Shown here piece after piece: positions 26,361 through 39,233 of a DNA stretch of 64,000 nucleotides. Positions within the stretch are counted from its first letter, which is position 1. The number at the start of each line of letters is the position of its first letter. Location: positions 1 to 64,000 of the forward strand of contig NOWV01000109.1 in the NCBI GenBank assembly GCA_003344405.1. The letters are read 5' to 3'. The notes under the pieces were generated by a model. That model saw only the letters and a list, made by a program, of their open reading frames with translations, made no database searches and was not told where the DNA came from. This DNA comes from Trichoplax sp. H2 (lineage: Eukaryota; Placozoa; Uniplacotomia; Trichoplacea). The translations under genes were made by a program, and so were the position numbers.

Positions 26361-29300
26361 ATGGGTTTGGTATGGCATCAATTACTCTTGATAGCTCTTG
26401 TGATGACATATAGCGATGTAAGTTATCTCCATTGCCCATAATGTTCGTAAAGTTATTGAAGTATTAATTTGGGATTATCATTCAATTGCTAGACTAGTGA
26501 AGCAGTGAGCATAATTAGTTAACGCCATTTCAGCACTGAAAGTAATAGCATTTACTGCGTTCAATTTATTGCTATAGTACGTAGAGCTTTTATCGATGTT
26601 TTATAGCAGCCGTTGTCTTATTTCCAATGCTAATAAATGAGCATAGAGATTTAGGACGTCTTAAATTATGTTTGGAGCGAATTAATGAGGTCTCTTCCAT
26701 TTAATGCAGTTTTTAAAGCTAGCTTCTACAGAGGTACCTCAGCCGCAACTTAAAAGCTCAACCGAGAAGTTGCCGATTAGAATCGCGTTGGAATTTGTAA
26801 CAGATTACATGGATTTATCCTCTGGAGATATGGAAAATTTAAAAACAAATTTAATTCCTAATGCTGTCAATCAAATTCAAAATACTGTTCGAGTTAATCC
26901 AGTTAGGGGAAATTTGACTTTTTCTCCCTGCATTACTGTCTATACCAAGGGAATCAATCGAGGAAAGTGTGCTCGTGTTCAGCTCCCATACGTTTGTGGC
27001 CCTACTGGTTCCGATTTCAATATTTCAGATAGCTATTTATCTGAGACAGTTTGTAAAGATGCGCAACGTGAAGACAGCTGTGTACGCTATCCAGATGGAG
27101 AAGGGCTTCTAAATACTGATCTGTTGCTATACATTTTTGTCCTGGAAGCAGGTTTGTGCTTCTTAGTAGCATTGGTTAGCAGATATATTCAGTAGTAATT
27201 CTACGATATAAGCGGGAATAGAACAGCTTCCACTACTTAAATGAAGCCGTTAACTATCTTTGTAGATGAATGCAGACAGCAAATTAGTCCTAGAGCATTT
27301 TCCAATATCTGTGCTCAATCGAGTGAAGGCAGGCCCACTGCAGCCTATGTCAATTTTTGTCCCCAGGTAATGATTGCTTTAATTTAATAAGAGGTCTGGC
27401 AGGTTCTATTGGTAAAAGATACTCTGATCTATATAAAGCTGAGCCAGTATTGACATTTGTATCTGATCAAACACTTGGTCTTGATATTTCAGACATTAAG
27501 CAAACCCTATTCGAATCAGTCAGTACAAAATCTTATCATCCACGAATTAATTCATATATTGGCGTTTTCCAAATCTCTTCTAGCACAGTAGGTTGAATAA
27601 TACACATTAAAATATCTTTCCTACTCGATCTATTAATATATATACAAAAATAATAAGATTCTTCGATTTACTGGTAATTAATCTTTTTGCTTCTAGATTT
27701 CGACGGGACGATGGCACAAAATATAATGCCATGCAGACATTTTTAGAAAATGGCAGTAATATGACGAAAATTACTTCACCTAAGGTATTTGTTGGTTCCA
27801 TTGCATATTTCAGCTTGGCTCATTTTTAGCTTGGAATAGAATTTATCTATGTAAAGATTGTTTAGTTTTGTAGCTTAGAAAATTGAATTCCGTAGGTGTT
27901 GGCTGCTGCTCGGTCTTATTTCAACTGTTCCACGTTAAATGGCATTCAGTTGGAGAATCAAAATGCTAGCAATTACCATCTACCAGACGCGTAAGCAATG
28001 TTCCAATTTAGTTACAAGAAATTATGTTTTAATTCCTGAATTTGATACGGTTTAGCCATCCTCAAATTGTACGCGAATTAACTTTTATATACATCTACTC
28101 GCAGACTTGCCTATTGGGAAATGAGAATTTTGCGTGGTGAGCTTATGACTGGAGCTATTGCATATGATTCAACTAGGTTAAAATACTCATTCCTTTTACT
28201 TCACTATAACAAACTTTAAACGTTTAAATATTTTAGCCAAATTTGATCATGTTAATAGGTTTCAAGTTTAGAATTTTCTTTATTATTTGCTAGCAGCTCG
28301 TCAACGGTTTTGAGCAATATCACCTTAGCATTGTTGGAAGATTCCGGCTGGTATTCCGTCAATGATGGGATTGCATCAGTTCTGACTTGGGGCAAAGGTA
28401 AGGGATGCTATCTGTTCTATTATGCAATTACGTACTTGTATCTTAGTTTAGGATTATTGAATAATTTGCACTAGTTTATGACGCCCAGATTGCCTAAATG
28501 GACAATCATGATTTTTTGAAATTAATCAAGCTGGACTTTATACTATTTTATAGCTCGATTAAGCATTAATAGCAGCCTTCATTAAATATTTAAAAATAGG
28601 ATTAGGTTGCGCCTTTGCTAGTGGATCTTGTGCAAACTTAAATGTATTTCCTTATCTTTGTGATGCTGGAAAGAAGTCTTGCTCTATCAATTATCAATCT
28701 ATGGTGAGCTAAGATCTGCTTATGAGGAAAGAAATCGTAATTGACTACATAATATTGTGTCAGAAATACAAGCAACATGGAATTTATTCAGTGATGAGAA
28801 AGATGATTTATAATCCTATCATAATTTCAATTTTTAATTGTTGTTTGTTATTGCTAGACTCAATGTGTACGTCCAATGTTTATGGATAATTGCCCAATAT
28901 TCACATCTGTGCCAGCCCAGTATTGCAATTCCAGTATATCTTCAGCAGGTTAGTTGACGAGGAATTTACTTAATCTAGTATGGTTTACGAATGCTTGAAA
29001 GATCTGAAAGATTTCCATAGTGCGCTTCCTCTTCCACTTAAAAAAGAGTTTCATGAATGCGGGAGGAATTTCATAATCAGTAATACTCTTGATGCTCAGC
29101 TAAACACTTTGTTTATTTTATATGCCGTGCAAATGAAAGGGACTTGCAAGTCTACGTTTGGTACTAGCTCAAAATGTTTGGAAGGCTATCTAGGGGATCC
29201 ATCTGATCCAGCGACAGTAAATCAATATGCCTCTTACTGTGTGGAAATGGATTGTTTCATGGACAATCGAACGCGAGCATTGGCTATACGAATTGCTAAA

Positions 29301-32300
29301 CCAGGTATAAAATCATTTGCTGATGTAATATGGCATAGCCTTACTAATTCGTGATATAGCCTAGCTGATTATTTACTTCATGAAATAAAACCTATTATTC
29401 TAGAAGTTAAATGGTGCTTGAAGTCCGGGCAAATTATAAGATTTTCAAACTGCAATGGAAATCTTACTTGCCCATCTATACAGGACTTTTGCTCCAAAAC
29501 AATCATTAAGGAGGTTGGAATTTCTACGTCAGGTAATTTAGCCTCATTATGCATCATTGATTGCTTTGCTAAAAAGTAATTTAGATCAACATCAATTATG
29601 ATGGTTTAATACCTTTTTAAAGAGGTTTTATGTCGTTGAGAGCCGAGAGAAATCAATTACTGCCATATTGAATATCTGCTATTTATTGTGCTATATACTG
29701 CAAAACTTTAATTTTATTGGATTAGCAGTGCATGTTTTGCAATGTAGTGATATCGGGATAAATTTTGTTATTTGCGCGTAGATGTAACTTGAAGTACTTT
29801 TAATCAATCAGCTCGGTTAGTATGAGTTAGAGACAGAAATCTATCAAGTTGATATTGCATGCTTTTGACGTTATGATCAGGACGAATTATAATATCAGTA
29901 ATAGAATTAATCTATGAATTGAAATAAGGGCTAACCAATTTGCTATTTTACATATGACCGCGTAGAGGATTCTGATAAGTTGGTATTATACAATTTCATA
30001 CTATAATATTAGAATCAATTTCGATATCATCAAATGAGACACAATACTGTATAACTTTAAGTAGAGGCCTAAATTATCTGCTTCATAAGTAAATATTACA
30101 GCTTCAAGACATGAGATCAACGTTTTCGTACAAGGATAATTTATAGTATCTGCTGCCGCTTGATATTTGAAAGCGAGAGTAAATTAGTCTGCTAATTTGG
30201 AAGATGTACTCCATCATAATTCTGCTCATCCTAATTAATCATTCCTTAAATTTTTTATTAAATTGATTGATTATAGAATGCAGTACAGACTGTCAGAGCT
30301 GCTTGGAAGCCAATAACGAGAATGCGTGCACATCCTGCAAGAACAATTTATACGTTAACGGGTCCATTGCTGGTAGCTGTATTCCATCATCCCAGTGTCC
30401 CAGTAATGCATACGCGGACAAAAATACGAGAAAATGTATTGGTAAATATTTAAAATTAGAGAAATTAAATTTTATCAAGGCTAGTTTAGCGTAAATTAAG
30501 CTACATCCCTGCTATAGTAAATAAGCTATTCTGTAGCTCGTAAAAGGACAAGTATAATCGTTCAGTTCTGATGGTGAAGATTTTAAGGATAAATTTAGAT
30601 TTTATGCAGATAGCGTATCCTTAAAGCAATGTCTATAAAATGAAATAATGTCTTATTCGAGATCTATCTTACGAATACGAAGAGAGAATGAACAAATAGA
30701 TGAGGATATAGAAATGGCATGAATACTGAATACTTAACTCTCATATTTCTTTTATTCAGATTGCCACCCTGATTGCCTAAGATGTAGTGGAAATTCTTGG
30801 AGCAGTTGTACTCTATGTGGTGGCAATACTTACTTGATCAAGAATGTTGCTTCTGGACAACCAGCTTGCGTAAAAGCATGCCCAATTGGTACGATAAACT
30901 TTCAAGATGGAATTAACAGAACTTGTGCAGGTATTACAATTTGATTCTTGTCATTTCTGTTCAATGAAAATGGATATGAGCTTACACCGGAATTAAAACT
31001 AGAATTTTCTGAAAGTACTATCAGCTTGAATAAATTGCTGCTTATACCTTCTAGATTGCCCAAGAACCTGTTACGAATGTGAGGAAATAGAAAATTGCAA
31101 GACATGCAATTCTAACGCGTTTATGTACAAGCAGCAATGCTATGTTACCTGCCCTAGTGGCTTATATGGCAAAATAGACACCAAAACTTGTGAAGGTGCG
31201 ACTATAGATTATTTTAGTCAAATTTGTAGACAAATAAGGAGCTTGGTGTGTAATAATTTGAGCCTATAAGTTTCCTGCGCAGTATTTCTTATCACGCTAG
31301 TAGTTTATGGTAATAGTAATTCATAGTTTGATTACAAGTAATATTTTGGGTTGATTATCACCGGTAGTAAATGCATTAGTTACATTAGGTTAATTTGCTG
31401 TTATATGTTGTAATAGCCTCACTGTTACTGCGTTAGGTTCGTTGTTTAATAATCTTATGGTCTTAGACCGATTTAACCGTTTCATCAGCAGCCACGGCCC
31501 AAAAATATACTTTATTCTATGCAAACCAATACCCATGTTGAACTATATACATAAATACTTTAAGAATGATTTTACTATACCAATACGGTTTCCGGTAGAG
31601 TGTGATAAAAGCAAAACATATAGAACATCAGCTCAGCTTGAAATTGCTAGCAATATCAGAGTTTATTATATATCGCTCTTCAGTATAAGCAAATGTATAT
31701 ATTACATTGGCTTCATTCAATATTGCTATACAGCATTAAATACTGGCCTATTAGTCAAGAACGACTTAGAATTTGGTAGAAAGGGAAGCATCGCTCAAAC
31801 GGCTTATTTATTAGGGATACGCGCTAGCTAGCCCATTACCTATGTTGCAAAATTTGCTACAGTGTTATGTGCGACCAATAATCCTGCTAAGACTACGGGC
31901 TATACTTTAAAATTAATTTATAATCTAGGTATAAATAGACTTTTGCTCATACAATTGATATGACCTTTTATTAGACTGTAATACCAGCAAATGCATCGGC
32001 TGTATCAATAATGAGAACTACTGCACATTTTGCATTGCTGGCTATACTGTTCAAGATGGTGAATGTTTAAGATCATGTCCACTAGGAAGACAAGCTATTA
32101 GTGGTGTATGCGTCGGTTAGCCTTATAATAAACTCTATTTTCTTCATTACTCAAAATACGATAGCCCATTTTACTTGCATACAGTGAATTATTTGACAAT
32201 TTTTCTAATTCCATTTTCCATCTGATTCTGTAATTTAGATCGAGGAATAATTAATTCCTTATATCAGGTGGTTCTGCAAGCTTACTATCACTCTATAGCT

Positions 32301-34748
32301 CATAGCATCCACAAATCTACTCTATTATAGCATTTCTTAATAATAATTTTTTATTCGCGAAATTAATTATGCTTTACATTAGGTAACATTTGATACCGAC
32401 ATTGCAAATTTGACAAACTCTGAATTAGCTGTGATGGCGTCATCTTTTAATGCTAGCCTAGGCATAGAGGTCGTAAAGATAGACGTGAAATATTTACTGC
32501 TTGCAAGCGTAGATTTTACATTAGTTTCCATTTCATTGTTTTTCAGTGATTGAAGTAAAACATTACTCAAGTTAAGAGAAAGAATAAATGAGGTAATCAA
32601 TGCTATTTTAATTTCAGGGCTCCTTAGTTGGCGAAATGATTCCAATTTCTACTGGACCGGATCATCAACTGACCGTGTATAGGGTATCTAGTTAGTTGTA
32701 GTCATTTAAATGATAATAGTGTGATTGTTATTTTATTTGCAACAGCATCATTGCCTTGACTTACTCTATCTGGTTCGGCAGTTTACTCTCATAGGATCTT
32801 ATAGTGTTGTTCGTAGCGCAGCTGAGACGATTCGAGGTAGACTTAGCCGAAATGAAGTAGTTATAGAGAGGAATGGGATGATGGTAAGATTAGAATAGTT
32901 ATAGATTACATTACTTTAGATCAATGTTGATTTATATCTCCGGTAGAATTTAATTTTTAATAGAATATGCATCGATAAAGGTTCATAGCTTATACAACTA
33001 AATCAGATTTCACCTGAAATAGATTAATAATATATAATTTAATCATAAATTTAGATTCCAGCAGAAAATGATTCTCTGCTGCTGGTAAGGACGTTGCTAG
33101 TTTTTAATAGCAGTATTCTTCCTACACAATCTACCGATTGGATGAACGATGTTGTCAACGGATTAAAAGTATGGCAGTGGATTGCCATTTTTACGATAAG
33201 TTCAACGTTAATCCTATGTAAGTCCGACTTGTTAATGACTACTCTATTATATTATCTTATACTATCATTTCATGATTTATGGACCTGCAGATATTTTGCA
33301 TATTTCCGTCATATTATCTCGCATTCGCTCTATTTTCCACCCCTTTTACTGCTGTTTGTAACGAATCATAGATTAAGAACAGTTGTCGAGACAAGCATCC
33401 CTGTTGGATAGATCTATCATTATTTTAAATGTAATACTGAAACATGCTGGACCCTTTTATGATTTAGATTAACTCGCACTTTAGCATGATTGAAAAATGA
33501 TAGAGTAAGAATGATGCTCAACATCAGCAATCCTGATAGTCAAGTTACAGCGTTAAAGTTAAAGCTATATAATAATTACTTCATTCTGACAGTTCTGTCG
33601 CTTAAATTAACTAAAAATTTATCATGACTGATAATATATAATCCTATTATAGTAACGTGATATTTTGTACAACGGGAATGGATACATATAGCTATTTACA
33701 CTATTTTAATTGCATAGTTGATAAATCAAGTTAGGCTACGAATTTGCATTGATATAGCTTCAATATCATTGATTGATGGATAATTGCAAAAGCAAGTATA
33801 ATTTATATTAGTGATAGAAGTTTTGCTAGCAATGACTAGAGGTGTACAAGATCAATTTCGTAATAGCTCCATCTTGACTATATCTAATTAGCTTGATGAT
33901 GTCTATATTTTATAGTATATTAATGCAAATGTTGCTCAATTTTAAAATAATCTACTTCAATACTTTCAATGATGTTAGTGATCATCGTGGGCTCTGTCAT
34001 GGTCTGTGTTGATCGGCGATATAAGGGAATGAATGGAGGTGCCAATACAACCAAGGTCACTGGCGATGAAAATAATTTGTATTACTCTAATCTAACGCTA
34101 AAAACGATTGTCGAATCGGAGCATAATCGAGAAAAAGAAGAAGCTGTTAGATATAACTATAGGCAAGAAACACAGTTTAGCAATGAAAATAATCCATATG
34201 TAACGATACAGAAAACAGGTGGAGGAGGTAGAAGAGACCAACCAGAGAGACAGCAAATTGGTCGAAAACAAACATGGACTGTAGACGATCGTAGCAGTAA
34301 TGCAAATAATCATAGGCAAAGAAATAGCCAACAACAACAGCAACAGGAACAAAATGTAGCTGGTTACGCTAGATCAAAACAACAGCAACAACAACCTCAA
34401 CAGCAGCAGCAGTTACCTCCGGAGGATTATGTTATATTGGATATGAGTGAGGATTCATCACCTGTTTCTACCGCGTCACCACGCCAAAAGTACACCATTT
34501 ATAATGATCAATATTCCAAGAAAAGGTAAATTTTTTATTTCACTTTCAGCTTTTACAGCATTTTGGTCGCTTCGTGAATTTCATGAGTTATCTAAAATAG
34601 TATAATAGTGGCATGATATACATTTTATTTTAACAGTAAGAAAGCGGTTGGTTCAAAGAAATCGAAATCACAACATCGAGGTCATCCTGAGTATAACGGA
34701 GGACACCACAATGCTAATTACGATTATGATGATCATCCATATATTTAA
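26361..34748 (+). CDS. Leishmanolysin-like membrane protein A, four Cys-rich repeats, predicted inactive protease
   Basis: Coding exons: 26361-26417, 26710-27151, 27266-27366, 27493-27587, 27697-27784, 27896-27990, 28105-28176, 28294-28397, 28600-28703, 28858-28948, 29140-29304, 29404-29532, 30277-30441, 30760-30930, 31055-31195, 31975-32115, 32239-32267, 32383-32472, 32618-32683, 32782-32883, 33055-33217, 33979-34525, 34637-34748; 1089 codons in frame. Order: signal peptide [20 protein letters not shown]8 domain with HELIH at 217-221; gp63-type Cys-rich end; four furin-like repeat exons (about 515-720); SEA-like module (about 721-816); helix from 856 (LKVWQWIAI); about 208-residue tail rich in Gln and Asn. 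The tail has ITIM-like LYYSNL, plus PYVTI, DYVIL and KYTIY. Odd: the third zinc ligand is Tyr (AYWEMR at 28109-28126 instead of SHWEM) and the HExxHxxG glycine is Ala. The Glu base remains. Exon 11 start and the 32472 donor are the least certain borders. Confidence 0.94.
28291..28296 (+). promoter_or_regulatory. Tandem splice acceptor (NAGNAG) in gene A
   Basis: The acceptor of exon 8 reads TAGCAG, so the exon can begin at 28294 or 28297 and the protein would gain or lose one Ser. Starting at 28294 gives 104 nt, the length of the matching exon in genes B and C. Confidence 0.55.
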
Positions 34749-36658
34749 TTGTTATTGAAGACATATTTGGTTGCTTGTTTTTAATTTAATGTTGATTATG
34801 AAGTAATAGCATCCTGCCTATGATTGAGTTAATCTATCTGTGCTAGTTATTTATTATTTAATTTGCTGGTCTTATCCTTTGGGTAAACTGAAAAAAGGAT
34901 TAATTCATGGTATTTTAATGTCTTATATGCATAAGAATAATATTGAATAATGAAATTCTCTTCCTTTATTTATCACTAAACCTATGAAATGCAACTCAAC
35001 TACTTTTTAATTGTCAATTATATCCTTTAGATATATTCAGCTACTTAACTAGCTAATTGAATAATGAACCTATCTAGTGTAATCTCTTTAAAGCTTATCC
35101 AGCTCTATAGATGAACTAAAATTATTATTCATACCTAACCAATTTATAACTTATTGAGTAGCAATGAGAAGTAATATCTGACTATATTAATTTGCCCACG
35201 ACTGTATGAGTTCATTATGCTAGTATAGTTTTCTTGATAACCAATAGCGTTCTATTAATGGCTGAGACTGCAACTTATCCCTAGAGTAATTTAGTGTTTT
35301 ATCGAGGTTTTGCAGCAATTCTTGCTAAATTTACTTGTCACTTACGAATCTATCTGCACTACAGTTTCTGTATCATCATTAGTCCTATTGTATGGAGCTA
35401 TACTTGATTTATTGCTGTTTAAATCATGATACTATAGGCTATTGAGATTGGGCAGTTATATCTGGCTTATTCAAATATCATCACTAGATGAACTTATCTA
35501 TGTTTATGTAATTTCTTAATCATTCAATCCTATGGATTAGTAGAAACTACGACTAATTCTCGCTAGCTTCGTGTCGTGGCCTAGAAGCAATGACAAATAA
35601 GAATATTTAGTTTAATTGCCTATCACTCATCGTATTCTCTTATGAAAATTGACCTTCCTAGTTGTCTTATCCAATGGATACATTTTCTCTCTATTTAAAG
35701 TCTCCTAAAATTTGATTATCAATTTTCGATCACTCTTATCCTGATGTTTCTGCATAATATCACAATATGGGAGAGGACTATAGGAATCAGGACAAACGCT
35801 AAGAGGCTATTTCTATGTGTAGGAAGTCAGACAAAATTGGATTACCAACTTTTAATAACATTCATCGCTATGTTGCCAAATCATAGAGCAACAAAGGAAT
35901 TCTGTATTATAATTAAGCTAGAAATAAAGATGCTCTATTCCATGTATGAAAAGTCGCTTAGAATTCAATCACTAGTTTTTGGTTACTGTTATTCCAATCC
36001 TAGCAAACTATAAAACGTCATGGGAACTGTGCATGATAATCAATGCAAATCAGAGATGATATTTCAGTATACGAGATATCGCTTTAAATTTAATAGTCAG
36101 TTCTTGGTCATAGTTATCCCACATCACCAAAATCTTGTGCAACATAGGCGAATGCCCTAAATAAATTTATTTAAGGCCAGCAGGCAGGAGTTCTTTCTGT
36201 GTAGGCAAGTCAAAGATTTTATTATCGTCGGTCTACCGTATTATAACTTAAGGCATATTGAAATTGTTTTAACTGGCCGTTTAGCTTAGACAGTATTTTT
36301 GCCATTCGTTTTTGTTGAGTACGTGTACGATTGTTTTTTTAAAATTGAAGAAATTAATTTTTATATCTTCTATTGCTGTGGTAGAATGATTACATTGTAT
36401 CATCTTCATTACTTAAGTTTATACTCTATCGTACCCAACTGAAGTAAGTATAGCTATCAATGAATGCTTCGAAGATCCAAATATGATTTAAGGAGCGAAA
36501 TGTGAGTATCAGAATGTTATAGTTGGTAGAAATGCATCGTTGTTATCGATGTTAGTGTATGAATAGAACTACTTGTAATCCACCGTTCCATCACACCAGC
36601 CTTAATATATGATCACTTTAACAAGTGCAACAGAATTTCCTACAACGTGCAGTGCTTT
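34749..36658. other. Intergenic between convergent genes, no gene seen
   Basis: Follows the 3' end of gene A and precedes the 3' end of a minus-strand unit. An open frame near 35744-36013 has no recognisable character. It should hold the 3' untranslated region and polyadenylation site of gene A. Confidence 0.45.
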
Positions 36659-36696
36659 ACTAGGGGTTTACTCGCATACAGCAGTAAACCCCTAGT
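36659..36696. repeat. Perfect 14-bp inverted repeat (hairpin)
   Basis: ACTAGGGGTTTACT at 36659-36672 and AGTAAACCCCTAGT at 36683-36696 are exact complements around a 10-base spacer. The GC content of the stem stands out from its AT-rich surroundings. It lies between two converging transcription units, so it could act in the 3' end of either RNA, or be the tip of a small mobile element. Confidence 0.85.
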
Positions 36697-37163
36697 TCTT
36701 AATCTACTCTCTTGTAAGGACTCATTGAAGAATTAGTTAGCTTTATTTCCTATATTAATCATTCAAGTGGATAGCATAAATATATATGTTATCTGTTTAT
36801 GTTGAGTACGTATACTCACTGTTTGGGCTAATAAAGTTTTAAGAAGAATTACTTGTACGCTTCTTCTTTTGCAAAACATTGGATGATTAGATTATCTTCA
36901 CTGCTTAATACACTTTATACACATATTTTACCAAAGTAAGCAAGCTTTTAACTATTACTTCCAAAACTCGAATAAAAATAGCGAGTATGCTATAATTTCT
37001 ATCGATCAGTTAACTTTGTAGATATGTTTTTATTAACATTAAACAATATACAGTAATAGCTTTAACGGAATCAAAGATCACAACCGGGGTTATTTTACAA
37101 ATGTAAGTCAATAAGGTGCCGTAAGTACAAGGGAAGAATTATCTTCGTAGTACTTAAAAAGGG

Positions 37164-37821
37164 CTACAATTTGCTGGTAGAGCAATCATAGGGTGGATAA
37201 TCGTAGCGAGGATCGCAGATTTGCCGATTATTGTTATGGTAGTTGTCAATTTCGTCATAAATGTGTTGAGTTTGATCATATTTATTCGTTGGAGGATCCA
37301 TATGACCAGCACATCCAGAATGATCTATTTGCTTATTAACTTGATCGTCCTTTTCAGTTATGTCAATCTTACAGTCATTTTGACCAATTCTTCGTCGATC
37401 ATCTTCATCGTAATTCGAAACGATTAGTTTAGGCATCATTTTGGCATTTAATTGATGATGCCAAAATTGCAATTGATCGTCGCTAGTGTTGCTAATAAAT
37501 TGTTGATAGTCAGAAGGTGGATGATGAATTGGCTTGCTTTGATCTTTATCAATGTCAGAATCGGAATTTAAATTTTTGATACTAAGGCAGATATTATGAT
37601 TACAACCATGGGATAGTTTACCAGGTATCGGTATTTTCCCTCGAGATGCCATTTCGATCAGTTCTATTTCTTGTGACGTTGGTGACTTAATAACATTTTT
37701 CAAGTTACCCTTTTGACGAAATGAGTGGCAGGTATTATCTGGAAAGACCTTATCAGATGTGGCTTCCGTGATGCTTTGTATTTGATGTTCGCCATCTCTA
37801 TCGTTCGATGTAAAAGTATTT
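37164..37821 (-). CDS. Orphan terminal exon encoding an acidic, Tyr-containing tail of about 218 residues
   Basis: The minus strand is open from an acceptor (CTACTACGTCATAG) at 37822 down to TAG 37164-37166. The exon starts in phase 2, with an NTFTSNDRDGEH-like beginning, and ends DPRYDYPPYDCSTSKL. It is rich in Asp, Asn, Gln and Tyr, with repeated DQ/NQ runs, and contains HIYDEI, an SH2-binding-like motif. No membrane helix lies within it. It sits downstream of gene B on the same strand and has the phase needed to be an alternative last exon of gene B. It could equally be the end of a separate gene, since a hydrophobic stretch encoded near 38300-38400 is possible but does not join in frame. 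Confidence 0.55.
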
Positions 37822-39233
37822 CTATGACGTAGTAGAAAAAAACAGCGAATTGATCTATACTTGCTCGTAAATGATTAAAAAGTAAAAATCTAAAGTAAAT
37901 CGAAAAATATGGCATAATTCAAAGTTTAATAGCAGCAAAACCGATACAAGATGATATCTATAACGTCGGTTGGATATCAAAATTATCTTCACTTTATAAA
38001 CCCAAAGAATGAAATTTATAAAATTTGATCAATTTTATATAGTGATGTTAGCTGAAGGATAATAATAATTCTTATAGCTTTGATAGTATACATTTGAAAA
38101 TCGTCGCATTGATAATAAAAGGACACTTTTGTATCATAGTTCACCTACTTTGATAATTCTGCTTTGATTATTTCATGTACTACGGGAAAAAAGGAAAGAA
38201 CGAAATGAATGAATCTATTGTACTTGCTAATAGAAAAGTAAAATTTCATGAATTTCCTTTGAAATATGCAAGACACTCACGAAATCGAATCATTTGCAAT
38301 TCTCGCGTAGCATCGACAGTAATAATGCTTATAATCCAAAAAAATGAAAGTGTCGCTAGAATATCAGCAATCATGGGCACAACATATACAGCAATCATAC
38401 CAATTACACTTGACTTCTACGAGAGTAATACACTTATGAGCTTCCTACATGCTTATTTCAAAACGAATTTTCATATGCTTCCTATTTATTCTTTATTATT
38501 TTATTTCTGCGTTCAATGACGACAGCAAATGTCACCAACAAATAAAATATCAGAAATTGATGACGATGGAATGATATTTGTACGTAACAATACTATATTT
38601 GTATCATGAAATGACATCAAGAAGACTGAAAGCAATGAACATATATAGTCATTACTGTAGCCAATGTAGGTTATCGCTAAGAATAAATCTACCATATGTT
38701 AATGTCCACACAAGATTTTAACGATAAATAAAGTATATAGTCTTTAGTAGTGAAGAAATAAAAATAACCATGACATAGTTATTATAATTATCAACATTTC
38801 TGTTCAAATTTAGCCTAGCATTCCCAATATAGCAATGAACTTAAAAGAATTTCGATGAAACATAGCTTCTAAAAAAAGTAAAACAATCTTGTTTAAAGCT
38901 CGTCAGTTTTATCGTCAAAATTTCATGATAAAAATATCTTGAAAAAGTATCGATTAAATATTTATTTGACAATCAAAGAGTGCTACATTTAAAAAAACAT
39001 CTTCCAAATGAAATTAACAAATAAAGTGTAAAGTCAATTAATTATTGCACGTATTGGACTAGTATGAGTATACGTACAGTACAATATTTAAAACTTTCGA
39101 GAAAAAAATGTCTTTATAAATATATCCAATATGAGGATAGAGAATATTTTTACACAATTCCAGTAGGAAGAAAAAATTACGTAGTACTGGCTAGAAGTAG
39201 GACCTAAGACACAGCATACGAGTGCATGAATAT
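37822..39233. other. No certain coding sequence
   Basis: A minus-strand frame near 38270-38406 encodes a hydrophobic run (ADILATLSFFWIISIIT) with plausible acceptor and donor, but its phase does not match the tail exon at 37821. Otherwise AT-rich, with nothing recognised. Confidence 0.35.

Noticed and set aside
31442-31831. 129-codon frame as a separate gene
   Set aside because: Lies within an intron of gene A, with no recognisable motif; kept only as a finding.
32379-32645. Minus-strand 88-codon frame
   Set aside because: Overlaps the SEA-like exons of gene A, which match genes B and C on the coding strand.
38264-38406. Hydrophobic minus-strand exon as the helix of the 37164 unit
   Set aside because: It ends in phase 1 while the tail exon needs phase 2, and the L-K-VW helix start is absent.
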